A stretch of DNA of 64,000 nucleotides from CAYUZU01 sp964448675 (GCA_964448675.1 CAYUZU010000012.1:61300-125299); one strand, 5' to 3'; positions 51,798-61,580 are shown, counted from the first letter of the stretch. Translations and numbers: made by a program. The notes: generated by a model from the letters alone, not told the origin.

Positions 51798-53747
51798 TCA
51801 GCGGTGCAGCGCGGGAATCGTCAGCAACGGCGACTCGAGCGCGCGGTTGACCTCGGCCAGCAGGTCGCCCACATCGACGATGCCGCGAATGCTGCGAATG
51901 TCCGGCTCCAGCACGCGATCATCCAGCAGCGGCTCGGCCACGTTGCGCACCGCCAGGTAGGCCGCCCCGGTGCCACGGCCCAGACGCGCGGCAATGTGCG
52001 CGCGATTCTCGGCCCGGGTCACATTGGCGAACGCGGCCGCCTCCTCGTCACTGACGCTCATCACGCCGCCGGGCACACTCGCGATGATCGGCGCATCGGG
52101 GACGCACCCCACGAGGGCCGCGGTGGCCGTGTCCGCGTCCTGGCGTTCCGCCCGGCGGCGAAGCTCGGCGGCGACCTGCCAGTCATCGTCGGTGTGCGGA
52201 TTCGGGTCGCGGTTCATGCCGACGCGCCAGTCGATCGCCTGGGCCGCCACCATGAGCTCGATCGCGAGGACGGCCTGCGCGTTGCCCAGCACCGTGCGCA
52301 GCTTGCGGCCGGCGATGGTCGACATGCTGACGTGGTCTTCGGTGTTGGAGCTCGACGGGATCGAATCGACCGAGGCCGGATGCGTCAGCACCTTGTTCTC
52401 CGACACCAGGCTGGCGGCGGTGTACTGGGCGATCATATAGCCCGTGTTCAGCCCGCAACGGGCGATCAGGTTGGACGGCAGGTTGCGATTGTGCCGCGCG
52501 TCCAGCAGCATCTGCGTCCGCCGCTCGGCGATGTTGGCAATCTCCGCCAGGCCGATCGCCAGAAAGTCGGCCGCCAGCGCCAACGGCTGGCCGTGGAAAT
52601 TCCCCGCCGAGTAGGCGTGCAGGTCGGCGAAGCTCTCGGGCCGGTTGTCGTGGAAGTTCTCCTTGTCCCAGGGCACCCCGCCATCCGGGAAGAACAGCGG
52701 GTTGTCGGTGGCCGCGTTGCACTCGCGCTCCACCACCATCCGCGCGTAGGCGATCGCATCGCGCGTGGCCCCGTGCACCTGCGGCGTACAGCGGACCGAG
52801 TACGCGTCCTGCACATCGTCGGCCCCGTCGATCAGCCGGCTGCTGGCGATCAGTGCCCGCATGTTGGCAGCGCTGTCGCGCTGACCGTCGAAATTCCGCG
52901 CCGCGTGCACCTTGGGATCCAGCATGCGCGACCGGCCGCAGATCGCCTCCAGCGTCAGCGCCGCCGCGATGTCACCGTTGTTCGCCAGCCGCTCGGCGTC
53001 ATAGACCGCCAGCGCGAGCAGCGCCGCCGAGAAGTTGCTCCCGTTGGTCAGCGCGAGACCCTCCTTGAAGCTGAGCTCGGGCAGCGCGTCGTAGCCGAGC
53101 GTCGCCGCCAGGTGCTCGCGGGCGTCGAGGATCTTGACGCCGGCGTAGGTGTCGTATTTGAGGTCTTTCGGCGTCCGCACGGCGAAAAAGCGCCCCTCCC
53201 CCAGCAGCACGACGAACAGGTGCGACAGCGGACACAGGTCACCGCTGGCCCCCAGCGAGCCGCGGGTCGGTACCAGCGGCACCACGCCGTGGTTGATCAT
53301 CCGCGCGATGCACTCGACCAGCTCGGGGCGCACGCCGGAGTGCCCCTTGAGAAACGCGTTCAGCCGCAGCACGAGCGCCCCGCGCACGATCTCGACCGGG
53401 AAGTAGTTCGTCGGGTCGTTGGGGTCGGTGTTGTCGCCGACGCCGACGGCGTGGCTGCGCAGGATGTTGCGCTGCATCAGCTCGAAATGCTCGGGCTCGA
53501 TGCGCCGGCTCTTGAACTCGCCGAAGCCGGTCGTCACGCCGTAGACCCGCGGCAGCGGCCGGCCGGCGTCAAGCGCTTCCTGGTACTCGCTGACGGCCTG
53601 GCGGATGTCGGCCCAGCCGCGGGCGACGCGTTCGAGCGCGGCGGCGTCGCAGCGCACCTCGATCCGCGGATCACGCGCGATGCGTACGAGGTCTTCGATC
53701 GTCAGGGAATCGCCGTCGAGGGTGATCGTCGTCGGGGTTGTGCTCAT
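51798..53747 (-). CDS. MIO-type ammonia-lyase, histidine ammonia-lyase-like
   Basis: A 649-residue aromatic amino-acid lyase. The self-cyclising MIO triad is A167-S168-G169 in GASGDLCPLSH, with Y69 in VYGVTTGFGEF as the base. The selectivity pair S98-H99 (RSHAVGVG) is histidine-type rather than PAL-type FL. It is longer than bacterial HutH (about 510) with a C-terminal extension of roughly 130 residues, closer in length to plant-type PAL, and there are no hutUI genes nearby. A GASGDLC instead of GASGDLA is a minor change. The substrate should be tested; His, Tyr or Phe are possible. Confidence 0.85.
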   Translation of the reverse strand: MSTTPTTITLDGDSLTIEDLVRIARDPRIEVRCDAAALERVARGWADIRQAVSEYQEALDAGRPLPRVYGVTTGFGEFKSRRIEPEHFELMQRNILRSHAVGVGDNTDPNDPTNYFPVEIVRGALVLRLNAFLKGHSGVRPELVECIARMINHGVVPLVPTRGSLGASGDLCPLSHLFVVLLGEGRFFAVRTPKDLKYDTYAGVKILDAREHLAATLGYDALPELSFKEGLALTNGSNFSAALLALAVYDAERLANNGDIAAALTLEAICGRSRMLDPKVHAARNFDGQRDSAANMRALIASSRLIDGADDVQDAYSVRCTPQVHGATRDAIAYARMVVERECNAATDNPLFFPDGGVPWDKENFHDNRPESFADLHAYSAGNFHGQPLALAADFLAIGLAEIANIAERRTQMLLDARHNRNLPSNLIARCGLNTGYMIAQYTAASLVSENKVLTHPASVDSIPSSSNTEDHVSMSTIAGRKLRTVLGNAQAVLAIELMVAAQAIDWRVGMNRDPNPHTDDDWQVAAELRRRAERQDADTATAALVGCVPDAPIIASVPGGVMSVSDEEAAAFANVTRAENRAHIAARLGRGTGAAYLAVRNVAEPLLDDRVLEPDIRSIRGIVDVGDLLAEVNRALESPLLTIPALHR

Positions 53748-53766
53748 GCGCCTATTCTACACGACA

Positions 53767-54618
53767 CTACGCCGCTGACAGCCCCTCGAAGCTGAAGCTG
53801 GCACCGACCTCTCCCGGCGTACAGACCCCCGGCAGCGCCGTCTGCAGCATGCTCGTGGGGTGCCGCCCCGTGCAATGCGCCGGCACCAGCAACCCCAGGT
53901 CCAGCGTGTGCAGCTCGACCGTGGTTCGCGCCAGCCGGTCGGCCCGGGCCCCGGCCAGGTGCATGCCGCCCAGGATGGCGTGAATCGGCGGCGCCGGCCA
54001 CAGCGCGCGGGCGTAGCGCGTCGTATTGACCACGCCGGCGTGGGCACAGCCCAGCAGCAGGACCGTGCCGGCCGCCGTCCGCAACAGCAACGCCTGATCG
54101 TCGGGCAGCGTATCGGGCCGGCGGCAGTCGGTGTCGGTAAAGAACCGGCCGCCGGTATCTTCGTAGCTGGCCTCGCGGGGCACCTGGCCGGTGAGCAGCA
54201 GGCCGGCGGCGACGTTCACCGGCTCGCACGTCAACACCAGGCGCTCGCCCAGCCGCGCACGCAGTTCGGCCACGCCCTGCGGCATGCCGACCTCGCGCAC
54301 CGATCCGTCGACGTTCTGGGCGTACTTGGGATCGAAGGCGGCGGGGTGGGCGTACACGCGGGCCTGCGGCGCCAGGTCCACCACGGCTGCGAGGCGTCCG
54401 GTGTGGTCGTAATGGCCGTGGCTCAGGACGACGGCGTCCGCCGACGCGAGCGGCACCCCCAGCTCACGCGCGTTGTGTAACAGCGCGGCCCCCTGCCCGG
54501 TATCGAACAGCACGCGGCATTGGGGGGTTTCGATCCAGGCGGCCCAGCCGTGCTCGGCCAGCAGTCCGCGCCGTCGCACGTAGTTGTCGACCAGAATGGT
54601 GATCCGCAGCGAGCACAT
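53767..54618 (-). CDS. MBL-fold metallo-hydrolase
   Basis: 283 residues with the metal motif HGHYDHTG (H67, H69, D71, H72) and LLLGCAHAGVVNTTRYA, GGMHLAG as later ligands. This is the flavo-diiron-less MBL branch related to the methanopterin-linked PFdnY/7,8-dihydropterin-6-methyl-4-(beta-D-ribofuranosyl)-aminobenzene-5'-phosphate synthase family, typical GMHLAGA form. Cytosolic, no signal peptide. Start at ATG 54618 is chosen by the domain start; Shine-Dalgarno weak. It precedes the ammonia-lyase in the opposite order (downstream end 19 bp from it). Confidence 0.88.
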   Translation of the reverse strand: MCSLRITILVDNYVRRRGLLAEHGWAAWIETPQCRVLFDTGQGAALLHNARELGVPLASADAVVLSHGHYDHTGRLAAVVDLAPQARVYAHPAAFDPKYAQNVDGSVREVGMPQGVAELRARLGERLVLTCEPVNVAAGLLLTGQVPREASYEDTGGRFFTDTDCRRPDTLPDDQALLLRTAAGTVLLLGCAHAGVVNTTRYARALWPAPPIHAILGGMHLAGARADRLARTTVELHTLDLGLLVPAHCTGRHPTSMLQTALPGVCTPGEVGASFSFEGLSAA

Positions 54619-54858
54619 CGCATGGCCCTGCCCCCCGGGTATCCATAGTGTAACAGGCCCGGCGCGCCGGGGACAGAGCGGCACGCCGGGAATCGGGTTT
54701 TCACACGTCGCAGCGCTCGCCGTTGGCCTCCAGGCCGAACGCGAGGCGAATCCCCTTGCCATCGGCATTCCAGCGGAGCCTGGCCCCGTCGTGCGCTCCC
54801 TCGACGCGGACCGGCCCGAACCGTAGCATGCCGCCAAGTCGTTACCGGGGTTCGACGC

Positions 54859-55719
54859 ATGACCCTCACCAGCATCCTCTGGTTCGCCGGCCAGTTCGTC
54901 GCCGCCCTTCTCGCGGCGGTGCTGGGCTGGCGCGTCGGCAAGCGGTCGGCCCGCCTCTGGCGACCGGTAGCGGTTCTTGCCGCGGTGCTCATGCTGCTGT
55001 GGCCGCTGCTGCGTTTTTTCCCGACGCTCGCGCTGGGGGTGTTCGACGCGTGCCTGCTGATTTTCGTCGAGGTCACCGGCATCGTGGTTCCGGCGGCCGT
55101 TCTCTTCGCCATCGCCGCCGAGCAGTTGCAGCAGCAGCGCCAGCGGCGCGCCGTTCGCCTGCTGCTGCTCGTGTGCCTGCTGTATTTCGTGCGCAGCGGG
55201 GCGTGGATGATCGGCCGGCCCGTCCCCGACATGAAGATATCGCGCTACAACGACGGCGTCTGTCGGCAATCGACGGGCTACACGTGCGTCGCCGCGGCCC
55301 TGGTAACGATGCTGCGCGGCTTCGGCATCGAGTCCACCGAGACCGAGATGGCACGGCTGAGCTACACCGAGATCGGCAACGGCTCGACCGACATGCGTGC
55401 CGTCTGTGCCCTGCAGCACAAGCTCGCCGGCCGACCGCTGGCGGTGCGGTACGAGCGCATGGGGTACGCCCGGCTGCGCGAGATCGCCCTGCCATGCCTG
55501 GTGCCGATCAAGTGGGGCTACTACATCTCGCACATGGTCGCAGTGCTGGAAGTGCACGAGGACCGCGTCGTTCTCGGCGACCCGCTGGTCGGGCGGCGCG
55601 AGATGCCCAGGGGGGAGTTCGACGAGGAATGGCTCAGCCGCGCCGTGTTCCTGGCGCCAACGGCGAACGACGCGGAGCGCGCTACCACAAGGCCGCCAGC
55701 TGATTCGGGTCCTGGATGA
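54859..55719 (+). CDS. Integral-membrane C39-like cysteine peptidase
   Basis: A 286-residue protein with four hydrophobic helices in residues 1-118 and a peptidase-C39-type domain after about 125: RQSTGYTCVAAALVTML with C143 as nucleophile and Q137 in the oxyanion position, H225 in SHMVAVLEV and D241 in GDPLVGRRE. C39 peptidases trim bacteriocin-like leaders, usually within ABC exporters; here there is no ABC domain, so it could process another membrane-associated peptide. Its 3' end overlaps the CPBP protease gene by 38 bp on the opposite strand. Confidence 0.85.
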   Translation: MTLTSILWFAGQFVAALLAAVLGWRVGKRSARLWRPVAVLAAVLMLLWPLLRFFPTLALGVFDACLLIFVEVTGIVVPAAVLFAIAAEQLQQQRQRRAVRLLLLVCLLYFVRSGAWMIGRPVPDMKISRYNDGVCRQSTGYTCVAAALVTMLRGFGIESTETEMARLSYTEIGNGSTDMRAVCALQHKLAGRPLAVRYERMGYARLREIALPCLVPIKWGYYISHMVAVLEVHEDRVVLGDPLVGRREMPRGEFDEEWLSRAVFLAPTANDAERATTRPPADSGPG

Positions 55720-56530
55720 AGTCCTTCAGCGCGCCGGCCAGTCGAAACTGGATCAGGTTGAAGAAGAAGTGCGCGATGATCACTGTGGTCAGGCTGCGCG
55801 ACAGTACGAAGAAGAGCCCGAACGTCGCGCCCACGGCAAAGATCTGCGGAATCGCCAGCAATCCCTGCGATGCGTGCAGGCTGGCGAAAATGACCGTCGA
55901 GATCACGATTGCCCCCACCCAGCCGCACCCCAGCCGGTACAGGTAGGGGATCAACAACCCGCGAAAGAGCAGCTCCTCCTGGATCGCGACCGGAACGAGC
56001 AGCAGCACGGTCAGGAGCAAGTCGTCCAGCGGCATCATCTCGAGGAATTCGCGCCGGCTGGCGAGATCCTCGTTGAATTGCGGGAACAGCTGGAGCAGCA
56101 GCACGATGACGACCACGCCTGCAAAATGCGCGATGAACACGCCCACCAGCGCCACGGCCGACCAGCCGAGCTGCCGGTCGAAGTGCCGGCGGCTCAAGCC
56201 GAAGGCCGCCGGTCGCAACTGGTGCAGCTTGAGCAAGCCGAGGGCCAGACCCGCGGTGAGCAGCGCGGCCAGCCACTTGTCGACCACGATCAGCCAGTGC
56301 AGTTCGGCCCCGTGGGCCTCCGTGCCAGAGAACCACAGGAACCCCACCTGCGTCGCCAGCCCCAGCCCGATCATCACGAACAATCCGAGGACCGCGACGC
56401 CCAACCCGACGGCCGCGTCCGCCCGCGGCAGCAGCGGCAGGGCAATCGGTGGCCCGCTCCGACGCCGCACCGGCCGCGCAACGACCACCGGTCGGCCGGT
56501 CGGTGGATGATGCGGCGGATCGTGGCTCAA
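55682..56530 (-). CDS. CPBP-family intramembrane glutamic protease (CAAX/Abi type)
   Basis: 282 residues with about seven transmembrane helices. The conserved motifs are EELLFRG (E185-E186, R190), FASLHASQGLL and HFFFNLIQ; the paired Glu and two His build the active site of the Rce1/CPBP family. TTG 56530 follows AGGAGG by five bases. It is convergent to the C39-like peptidase, an adjacency of two membrane proteases. Role unknown, perhaps peptide maturation or immunity. Confidence 0.9.
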   Translation of the reverse strand: MSHDPPHHPPTGRPVVVARPVRRRSGPPIALPLLPRADAAVGLGVAVLGLFVMIGLGLATQVGFLWFSGTEAHGAELHWLIVVDKWLAALLTAGLALGLLKLHQLRPAAFGLSRRHFDRQLGWSAVALVGVFIAHFAGVVVIVLLLQLFPQFNEDLASRREFLEMMPLDDLLLTVLLLVPVAIQEELLFRGLLIPYLYRLGCGWVGAIVISTVIFASLHASQGLLAIPQIFAVGATFGLFFVLSRSLTTVIIAHFFFNLIQFRLAGALKDFIQDPNQLAALW

Positions 56531-56658
56531 GGACGCCTCCTGGCACAGCGAACGGGCGCGGGGCCCTTTTGGGTTTCATCGGGCGGGAACGGTTGCCGCC
56601 CGCAGCCACCCACGGATAATACCCCCTCTTCTTAAACGCGGTGCAACAGGTGGTGCAA

Positions 56659-58323
56659 ATGCCCGGCAAAGGTACCCAACGTGTCGGTCCGCGCGGCGGG
56701 CTGCGAGCCAGCGCCCGCGCGCTGCGCGGATGGAAGTGGAACACGCGTGGCAAGCTCGTATCCGATCCCGTCCGCTGCAAGCGCGAAGAGTGGTACCTCG
56801 CCCGGGCGCGGCTCAGCTACGGCGTACATTTGCCGTATGCCGAACTGCTCCTCGTTTTCCAGCAGGATGGCCGCACGATCGGGCAGCAATTGGTTCAGCT
56901 CCATACCCCGGCTGGGCTGACGAATCCCGACGAGATGTTGGGGTGGTTTCAAACGCCGCCCAAGGCCACCCATCTGCAACTGTGTGTGCCGCACCGCGCA
57001 CTGGTGGGACAGGTGGACGAGATCACGTTCCACAACGTCGCCGAGCGGGATCCCAAGTGCCATCCGCTGGCCAATGTGCCGCGCTGGAGCGCCCAGCGGC
57101 CGCCTTTCGAAATCCGGCAGGTGTTGCTGCCGCCGGCCCTCTTCGCCCTCGCCGATCACCTGGGCGGCCTTTCCTGCACGATGATCGAGCAACCCGCTTC
57201 GTTCGACGAACTGCGCGACCAGACCGCCGGCACCGCCTGCGTGCTCGATCCGCGCTGGGTCGGGGCACTCCGGCTCACGTGGTCACAGCTGTTGCGGCTG
57301 GCGGAACAGTGCTGGCTGATCGTCGACCTCGATACCATGGCCCGCCTGACCCGCCAGGCGCGGGTCGCCAATACCGAAATCATCACGCACGCCTCCGCCC
57401 ACGGGTTGATGTCGGCTCGCAACGACTATGCCGACGTGGCCACCCGTGGTCTGGCGCTGCAGGATGTCGTCCCGCTGGCGATCATGAGCGAAGACGGCGG
57501 GTTCAGAACGCGCGTGCTGCACGCCAACCGATCCTGGCAGAAATTCGCCGACAGCAGCGGCTGCGCCACGCTGCTCTCCGTCGAGACCCCCTGGGCCGAG
57601 CATCATGGGGATGTCCTCACGGCGGCCCTGCCCACCAGCGGCGGCGAACTGATTACGACCGACCTGCCGTGGCTGGTGACCGGACGGTTCGGGGCGCTGG
57701 CAGCCCCGCATATCGCGACGCACCTGCTGCGGATGCACCTGGGCGCTCCACTGTCGGACTGGGTGCAGTACTGGAACCGCTGGGAGGAATTCGATGTTGT
57801 CGTGCGTGACCTGAGCGATCTGGCCGAGCGCTACCCGCCGTTGCAGGCACTGCGCTGGGCCGCACCGCGCCCGCAGATCGCTCACCTGGGAGTTGCGCTG
57901 GTGCCGGACGACGCCCCGCCGACGCGCCACACCATGATCACCACCGGCCGCATCGACACCGTCGCCGAGCACGACGGCCTGCCGCCGGAGCCACTGGCGA
58001 TCTTCATGAAGTTCCTGGCGCGTGAGTGGCGCGAGCAGACGGACTGGGCCCGACAGCACCTGTGCGGGCACGTCGTCACCTGGCAGTTCGACACCGCGGC
58101 CGGGCTCAAGTACGCCAGCAATTACCTTTCGGCCGAGCCGATCGCGCATCTGACGCCGCAACTGGTGCCCGTGCGGAAGGATCTCGGGGTCGATCCGCCG
58201 CCGGCCCCCACCGCCGCACGGCTCGCGGGGACGGAAGGGCTGTTCGGTGATCGCTCGCTGGCCTACCAGGCGGCGCTGTACGACGTGCTGCGGAGCGCGA
58301 TCGAAGCGTCTGCGCCATCCTGA
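56659..58323 (+). CDS. Large protein of unknown function
   Basis: About 554 residues from ATG 56659 (AGGTGG five bases upstream); a GTG at 56641 is also in frame. No signal peptide, membrane helix or known enzyme motif is visible. The N-terminal third contains a beta-rich domain (SYGVHLPYAELLLVFQQDG, MLGWFQTPPKATHLQLCVPHRALVG in parts); the middle has LRLTWSQLLRLAEQCWLIVDLDTMARL and a DVVPLAIMSEDGGFRTRVLHANRSW block; the end reads as an alpha/beta fold. Coding-like on this strand through its length. It stands alone, upstream of purA by 114 bp. Confidence 0.7.
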   Translation: MPGKGTQRVGPRGGLRASARALRGWKWNTRGKLVSDPVRCKREEWYLARARLSYGVHLPYAELLLVFQQDGRTIGQQLVQLHTPAGLTNPDEMLGWFQTPPKATHLQLCVPHRALVGQVDEITFHNVAERDPKCHPLANVPRWSAQRPPFEIRQVLLPPALFALADHLGGLSCTMIEQPASFDELRDQTAGTACVLDPRWVGALRLTWSQLLRLAEQCWLIVDLDTMARLTRQARVANTEIITHASAHGLMSARNDYADVATRGLALQDVVPLAIMSEDGGFRTRVLHANRSWQKFADSSGCATLLSVETPWAEHHGDVLTAALPTSGGELITTDLPWLVTGRFGALAAPHIATHLLRMHLGAPLSDWVQYWNRWEEFDVVVRDLSDLAERYPPLQALRWAAPRPQIAHLGVALVPDDAPPTRHTMITTGRIDTVAEHDGLPPEPLAIFMKFLAREWREQTDWARQHLCGHVVTWQFDTAAGLKYASNYLSAEPIAHLTPQLVPVRKDLGVDPPPAPTAARLAGTEGLFGDRSLAYQAALYDVLRSAIEASAPS

Positions 58324-58437
58324 GCGCCCCGCCGTTTGCCGCCACGCCGCCGACATGCTAAAAGAGCGGATTGTCGTGCGCCGTGGGGGCGTGTCTGCGC
58401 ACGTGGCGATGGTCTCGGCTGAGAATCGGCGGCTGCC

Positions 58438-59748
58438 ATGAGTTTCCGTGATCTGGGTAACACGTGCGTCTTCGGGCTCCAGTGGGGCGACGAGGGCAAG
58501 GGCAAGGTCGTCGACCTCCTGCTGGGCGAGATCGACGTGGTCGTCCGCTATTCCGGCGGCGCCAACGCCGGCCACACGATCGTCATCGGCGATCAGAAGT
58601 TCGCCCTGCACCAGCTGCCCAGCGGCGTGCTGCGCGACAACGTCACCAATGTCATCACCGGCGGCACGGTGATCGACCCGGCGGTGCTGCTGGGCGAGAT
58701 CGCGTCGCTGCGAGAGCGCGGGGTGGAGTTGGGCGATCGCTTGCGCATCAGTGAGCGGGCCCACCTGGTCTTCCCTTATCACCGCCTGGAGGACGCCCTG
58801 GCCGAACAAGCCGCCCGCAGCGGCCAGAAGCTCGGCACGACCGCCCGCGGCATCGGCCCCTGCTATGCGGACAAGCACGCCCGCCACTGGGCCATCCGCC
58901 TGTGCGATCTGATGGACGCCGACCTGTTCCGCGAGCGGCTGGCGGCGGTCGTTGCACACAAGAACGCCTACCTGGCGGGGGTGTTCGAGGCGCGGGATAC
59001 GTTCGACGCCAGTCGGCTGGCCGACGAGTACCTCGCGTTCGCCGACGAGCTGCGGCCGATGGTGTGCAACACCACCGTGCTGCTGCGCGACCTGATGCGC
59101 GGCGGCCGGCGAGCGCTGTTCGAAGGGGCCCAGGGCAGCCTGCTCGATGTGGATCACGGCACCTACCCCTTCGTCACCAGCTCCAATGCGGGCGCGGGCG
59201 GCGTCGTCAGCGGCGCCGGCGTGCCGCCGTCGGCCATCCAGTCCAGCATCGGCGTGCTCAAGGCCTATACCACGCGGGTCGGCGCGGGCCCTTTCCCCAC
59301 CGAACTGCACGACAGCGTCGGCGACACCATCCGCGAACGCGGCGGCGAGTATGGCACCACCACTGGCCGGCCGCGGCGCTGCGGCTGGTTCGACGCCGTC
59401 GCAGCCCGCTATGCCGTCACGTTTGGCGGCCCGACGCACCTGGCCCTGCTGCACCTGGATACGCTGTCGGGCATGGACGAGCTCAAGATCTGCGTCGGCT
59501 ACAAGCTCGATGGCGCGCACATCGAGGATTTCCCCGCCGCCACCGACCGCCTGGAGCGCTGTGAGCCGGTCTTTGAGACAATCCCGGGCTGGGCGGAGGA
59601 CACCGGCGACTGCCGGCATTACAACGACCTCCCGGCCGCGGCACGGGAATATGTTCGGCTGATCAGCGAACGGCTGGAGACCCCGGTGCGTATGATCGGA
59701 GTGGGACCGGCCCGCGACCAGGTCATCCTCGTGGGGGATGAGGTCTAG
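58438..59748 (+). CDS. purA: Adenylosuccinate synthetase
   Basis: The 436-residue enzyme has QWGDEGKGKVVD (D18), NAGHTIV (H46, catalytic) and the IMP and GTP motifs GTTARGIGPCYADK, SSNAGAGGVVSGAGVPPS and TGRPRRCGWFDAV in parts. It makes adenylosuccinate from IMP, Asp and GTP. It ends with TAG one base before the uppS start. Part of an operon purA-uppS-cdsA. Confidence 0.97.
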   Translation: MSFRDLGNTCVFGLQWGDEGKGKVVDLLLGEIDVVVRYSGGANAGHTIVIGDQKFALHQLPSGVLRDNVTNVITGGTVIDPAVLLGEIASLRERGVELGDRLRISERAHLVFPYHRLEDALAEQAARSGQKLGTTARGIGPCYADKHARHWAIRLCDLMDADLFRERLAAVVAHKNAYLAGVFEARDTFDASRLADEYLAFADELRPMVCNTTVLLRDLMRGGRRALFEGAQGSLLDVDHGTYPFVTSSNAGAGGVVSGAGVPPSAIQSSIGVLKAYTTRVGAGPFPTELHDSVGDTIRERGGEYGTTTGRPRRCGWFDAVAARYAVTFGGPTHLALLHLDTLSGMDELKICVGYKLDGAHIEDFPAATDRLERCEPVFETIPGWAEDTGDCRHYNDLPAAAREYVRLISERLETPVRMIGVGPARDQVILVGDEV

Positions 59749-59749
59749 T

Positions 59750-60529
59750 ATGCCGACCAAGCCCGCCCTGGATCCGGTGGAAGTGCTCGGCGTGCCGCGT
59801 GAAGCGCTCCCGCGGCACATCGCCATCATCATGGATGGCAACGGCCGCTGGGCCCGCCAGCGCCAGAAGCCGCGCATCGAGGGGCACCGCCACGCGGCCG
59901 GGGCTGTCCGCGAGACAGTTGAGCGGTGTGCCCAACTCGGCATCGGCTACCTCACGCTCTACAGCTTCAGCCTCGAGAATTGGAAGCGTCCGGCGGACGA
60001 GGTCGGTGGGCTGATGGCCCTCTATGCCGAGTACCTGGCGTCCGAGCGGCCGACGATCATGGACAACAACGTCCGCGTGGTGCAGGTCGGGCGGCGCGAG
60101 GGTCTGCCCGACAGCGTGCTGCGCGAACTGGACACGACCAGTGAGCTGAGCCGCGGCAACACGGGCCTGACGCTGTGCCTGGCGCTGAATTACGGCGGCC
60201 GGGCCGAGATCGCCGACGCGGTGCGCGACATCGCCCGGCGCGTCCGGGCGGGTGCGCTGGCACCGGACGAGATCGACGAAGAGACCATCGCCGGCGCGTT
60301 GTACACCGCCGACATTCCCGATCCGGACCTGGTGGTGCGCACGGCGCGCGAGATGCGGATCAGCAACTTCCTGCTGTGGCAGATCAGCTACGCGGAACTG
60401 TACGTCACGCCCGTCCTGTGGCCGGACTTCAGTGAGCAGGACCTGTACGAGGCGATCCGGGCGTACGTCCACCGTGAACGGCGTTTTGGTGATGTTCAGG
60501 GGGTCATCCCGTCGAAATCCGCTCCCTGA
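59750..60529 (+). CDS. uppS: Isoprenyl (undecaprenyl) diphosphate synthase
   Basis: A 259-residue cis-prenyltransferase: HIAIIMDGNGRWAR (D29), YSFSLENWKRP and LNYGGRAEI. The near-invariant RTSGExRxSNF diphosphate-binding motif reads RTAREMRISNF at 197-207, with A199 and R200 in place of Ser and Gly. ATG 59750 follows GAGG by six bases, one base after the purA stop. It provides the lipid carrier for cell-wall and surface glycans. Confidence 0.93.
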   Translation: MPTKPALDPVEVLGVPREALPRHIAIIMDGNGRWARQRQKPRIEGHRHAAGAVRETVERCAQLGIGYLTLYSFSLENWKRPADEVGGLMALYAEYLASERPTIMDNNVRVVQVGRREGLPDSVLRELDTTSELSRGNTGLTLCLALNYGGRAEIADAVRDIARRVRAGALAPDEIDEETIAGALYTADIPDPDLVVRTAREMRISNFLLWQISYAELYVTPVLWPDFSEQDLYEAIRAYVHRERRFGDVQGVIPSKSAP

Positions 60530-60617
60530 CCGTTACACTGTGCCGCGAAGGATGTGGCCTGACGCCGTTGCTGCGCCGGGCCGTCATGGTGTTCAACCGA
60601 TCGTCTGACGAGCGACC

Positions 60618-61565
60618 ATGCGTAAACGCCTGATCGTCGGTATCAGCCTCGCGGTGTTGCTGATCGCACTGCTCGTGCTGGACGGGTATCTCGCGACCCA
60701 CCCGCCGGCGGCGCTGCGCAGCGCCACCCTCGGGTTCGATCTGAGCCCCTGGCTGTTCAACGGGTTGATCTGCACGCTCGTGGTGCTGGTGCTGGCGGTC
60801 GCCGCGACGCACGAACTGGTGCTGCTGGCCCGCGCTCGCGGCTACCACCCGTTCGGCCGCACGGCCCAGTTCTTCGCGGCGATCCTGGTCATCGGACCGT
60901 ACATCTCGTTCAACGCCAAGACGATTACCGGCGGGCCGTACGACGAATCATGGGGGCTGATGTGGATGGCGCTGGGGCTGGCGTTCGTCTTCCTGTTGCA
61001 GGCGATCATCCATCGCACCGCCAACGCGATGGAGAACATCGCGATCACGATCTTCATCATCTTCTACGCCGGCGGCCTGGCCGGTTTCATGACCAAGCTG
61101 CGCATGGAGGTCGGCGGCAGCACCGGCATCGCGGTGCTGCTGTTCTCCGTCTTTCTCGTGAAGATGACCGACACCGGCGCGTACTTCACCGGCAAGTCAC
61201 TGGGCCGGCACAAGATGGTCCCCTGGCTCAGCCCGGCCAAGACCTGGGAGGGCTTCGCGGGCGGCATGGTCACCACCGTCGTGCTCGCGTTGGCGCTCGG
61301 CCACTGGCTGCACGCCGCCGAGATCGTCGTGGTGAACGAACGCTACCTGCACCACCTGCTCGCGCTGCTGCTGCTGGGAATGCTGCTGGGGCTGTTCTCG
61401 GCCGCGGGTGACCTGTGCGCCTCGCTGCTCAAGCGCGACGCGGCGGTGAAGGACTCGGGGCAGGCCCTGCCCGGCCTGGGCGGAGTGCTCGACGTGCTGG
61501 ATTCGCCGCTGCTGGCCGCCCCGGTCGCCTGGGTCTTCTGGACCCGCATGTTCCCGCTGGTCTGA
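60618..61565 (+). CDS. cdsA: Phosphatidate cytidylyltransferase
   Basis: 315 residues with about eight hydrophobic helices. The CdsA signature is at the C-terminus: SLLKRDAAVKDSGQALPGLGGVLDVLDS in parts (about 270-295). It forms CDP-diacylglycerol for phospholipids. It follows uppS by 88 bp, an arrangement common in bacteria. Confidence 0.95.
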   Translation: MRKRLIVGISLAVLLIALLVLDGYLATHPPAALRSATLGFDLSPWLFNGLICTLVVLVLAVAATHELVLLARARGYHPFGRTAQFFAAILVIGPYISFNAKTITGGPYDESWGLMWMALGLAFVFLLQAIIHRTANAMENIAITIFIIFYAGGLAGFMTKLRMEVGGSTGIAVLLFSVFLVKMTDTGAYFTGKSLGRHKMVPWLSPAKTWEGFAGGMVTTVVLALALGHWLHAAEIVVVNERYLHHLLALLLLGMLLGLFSAAGDLCASLLKRDAAVKDSGQALPGLGGVLDVLDSPLLAAPVAWVFWTRMFPLV

Positions 61566-61580
61566 TGATGCCGCGCACCG

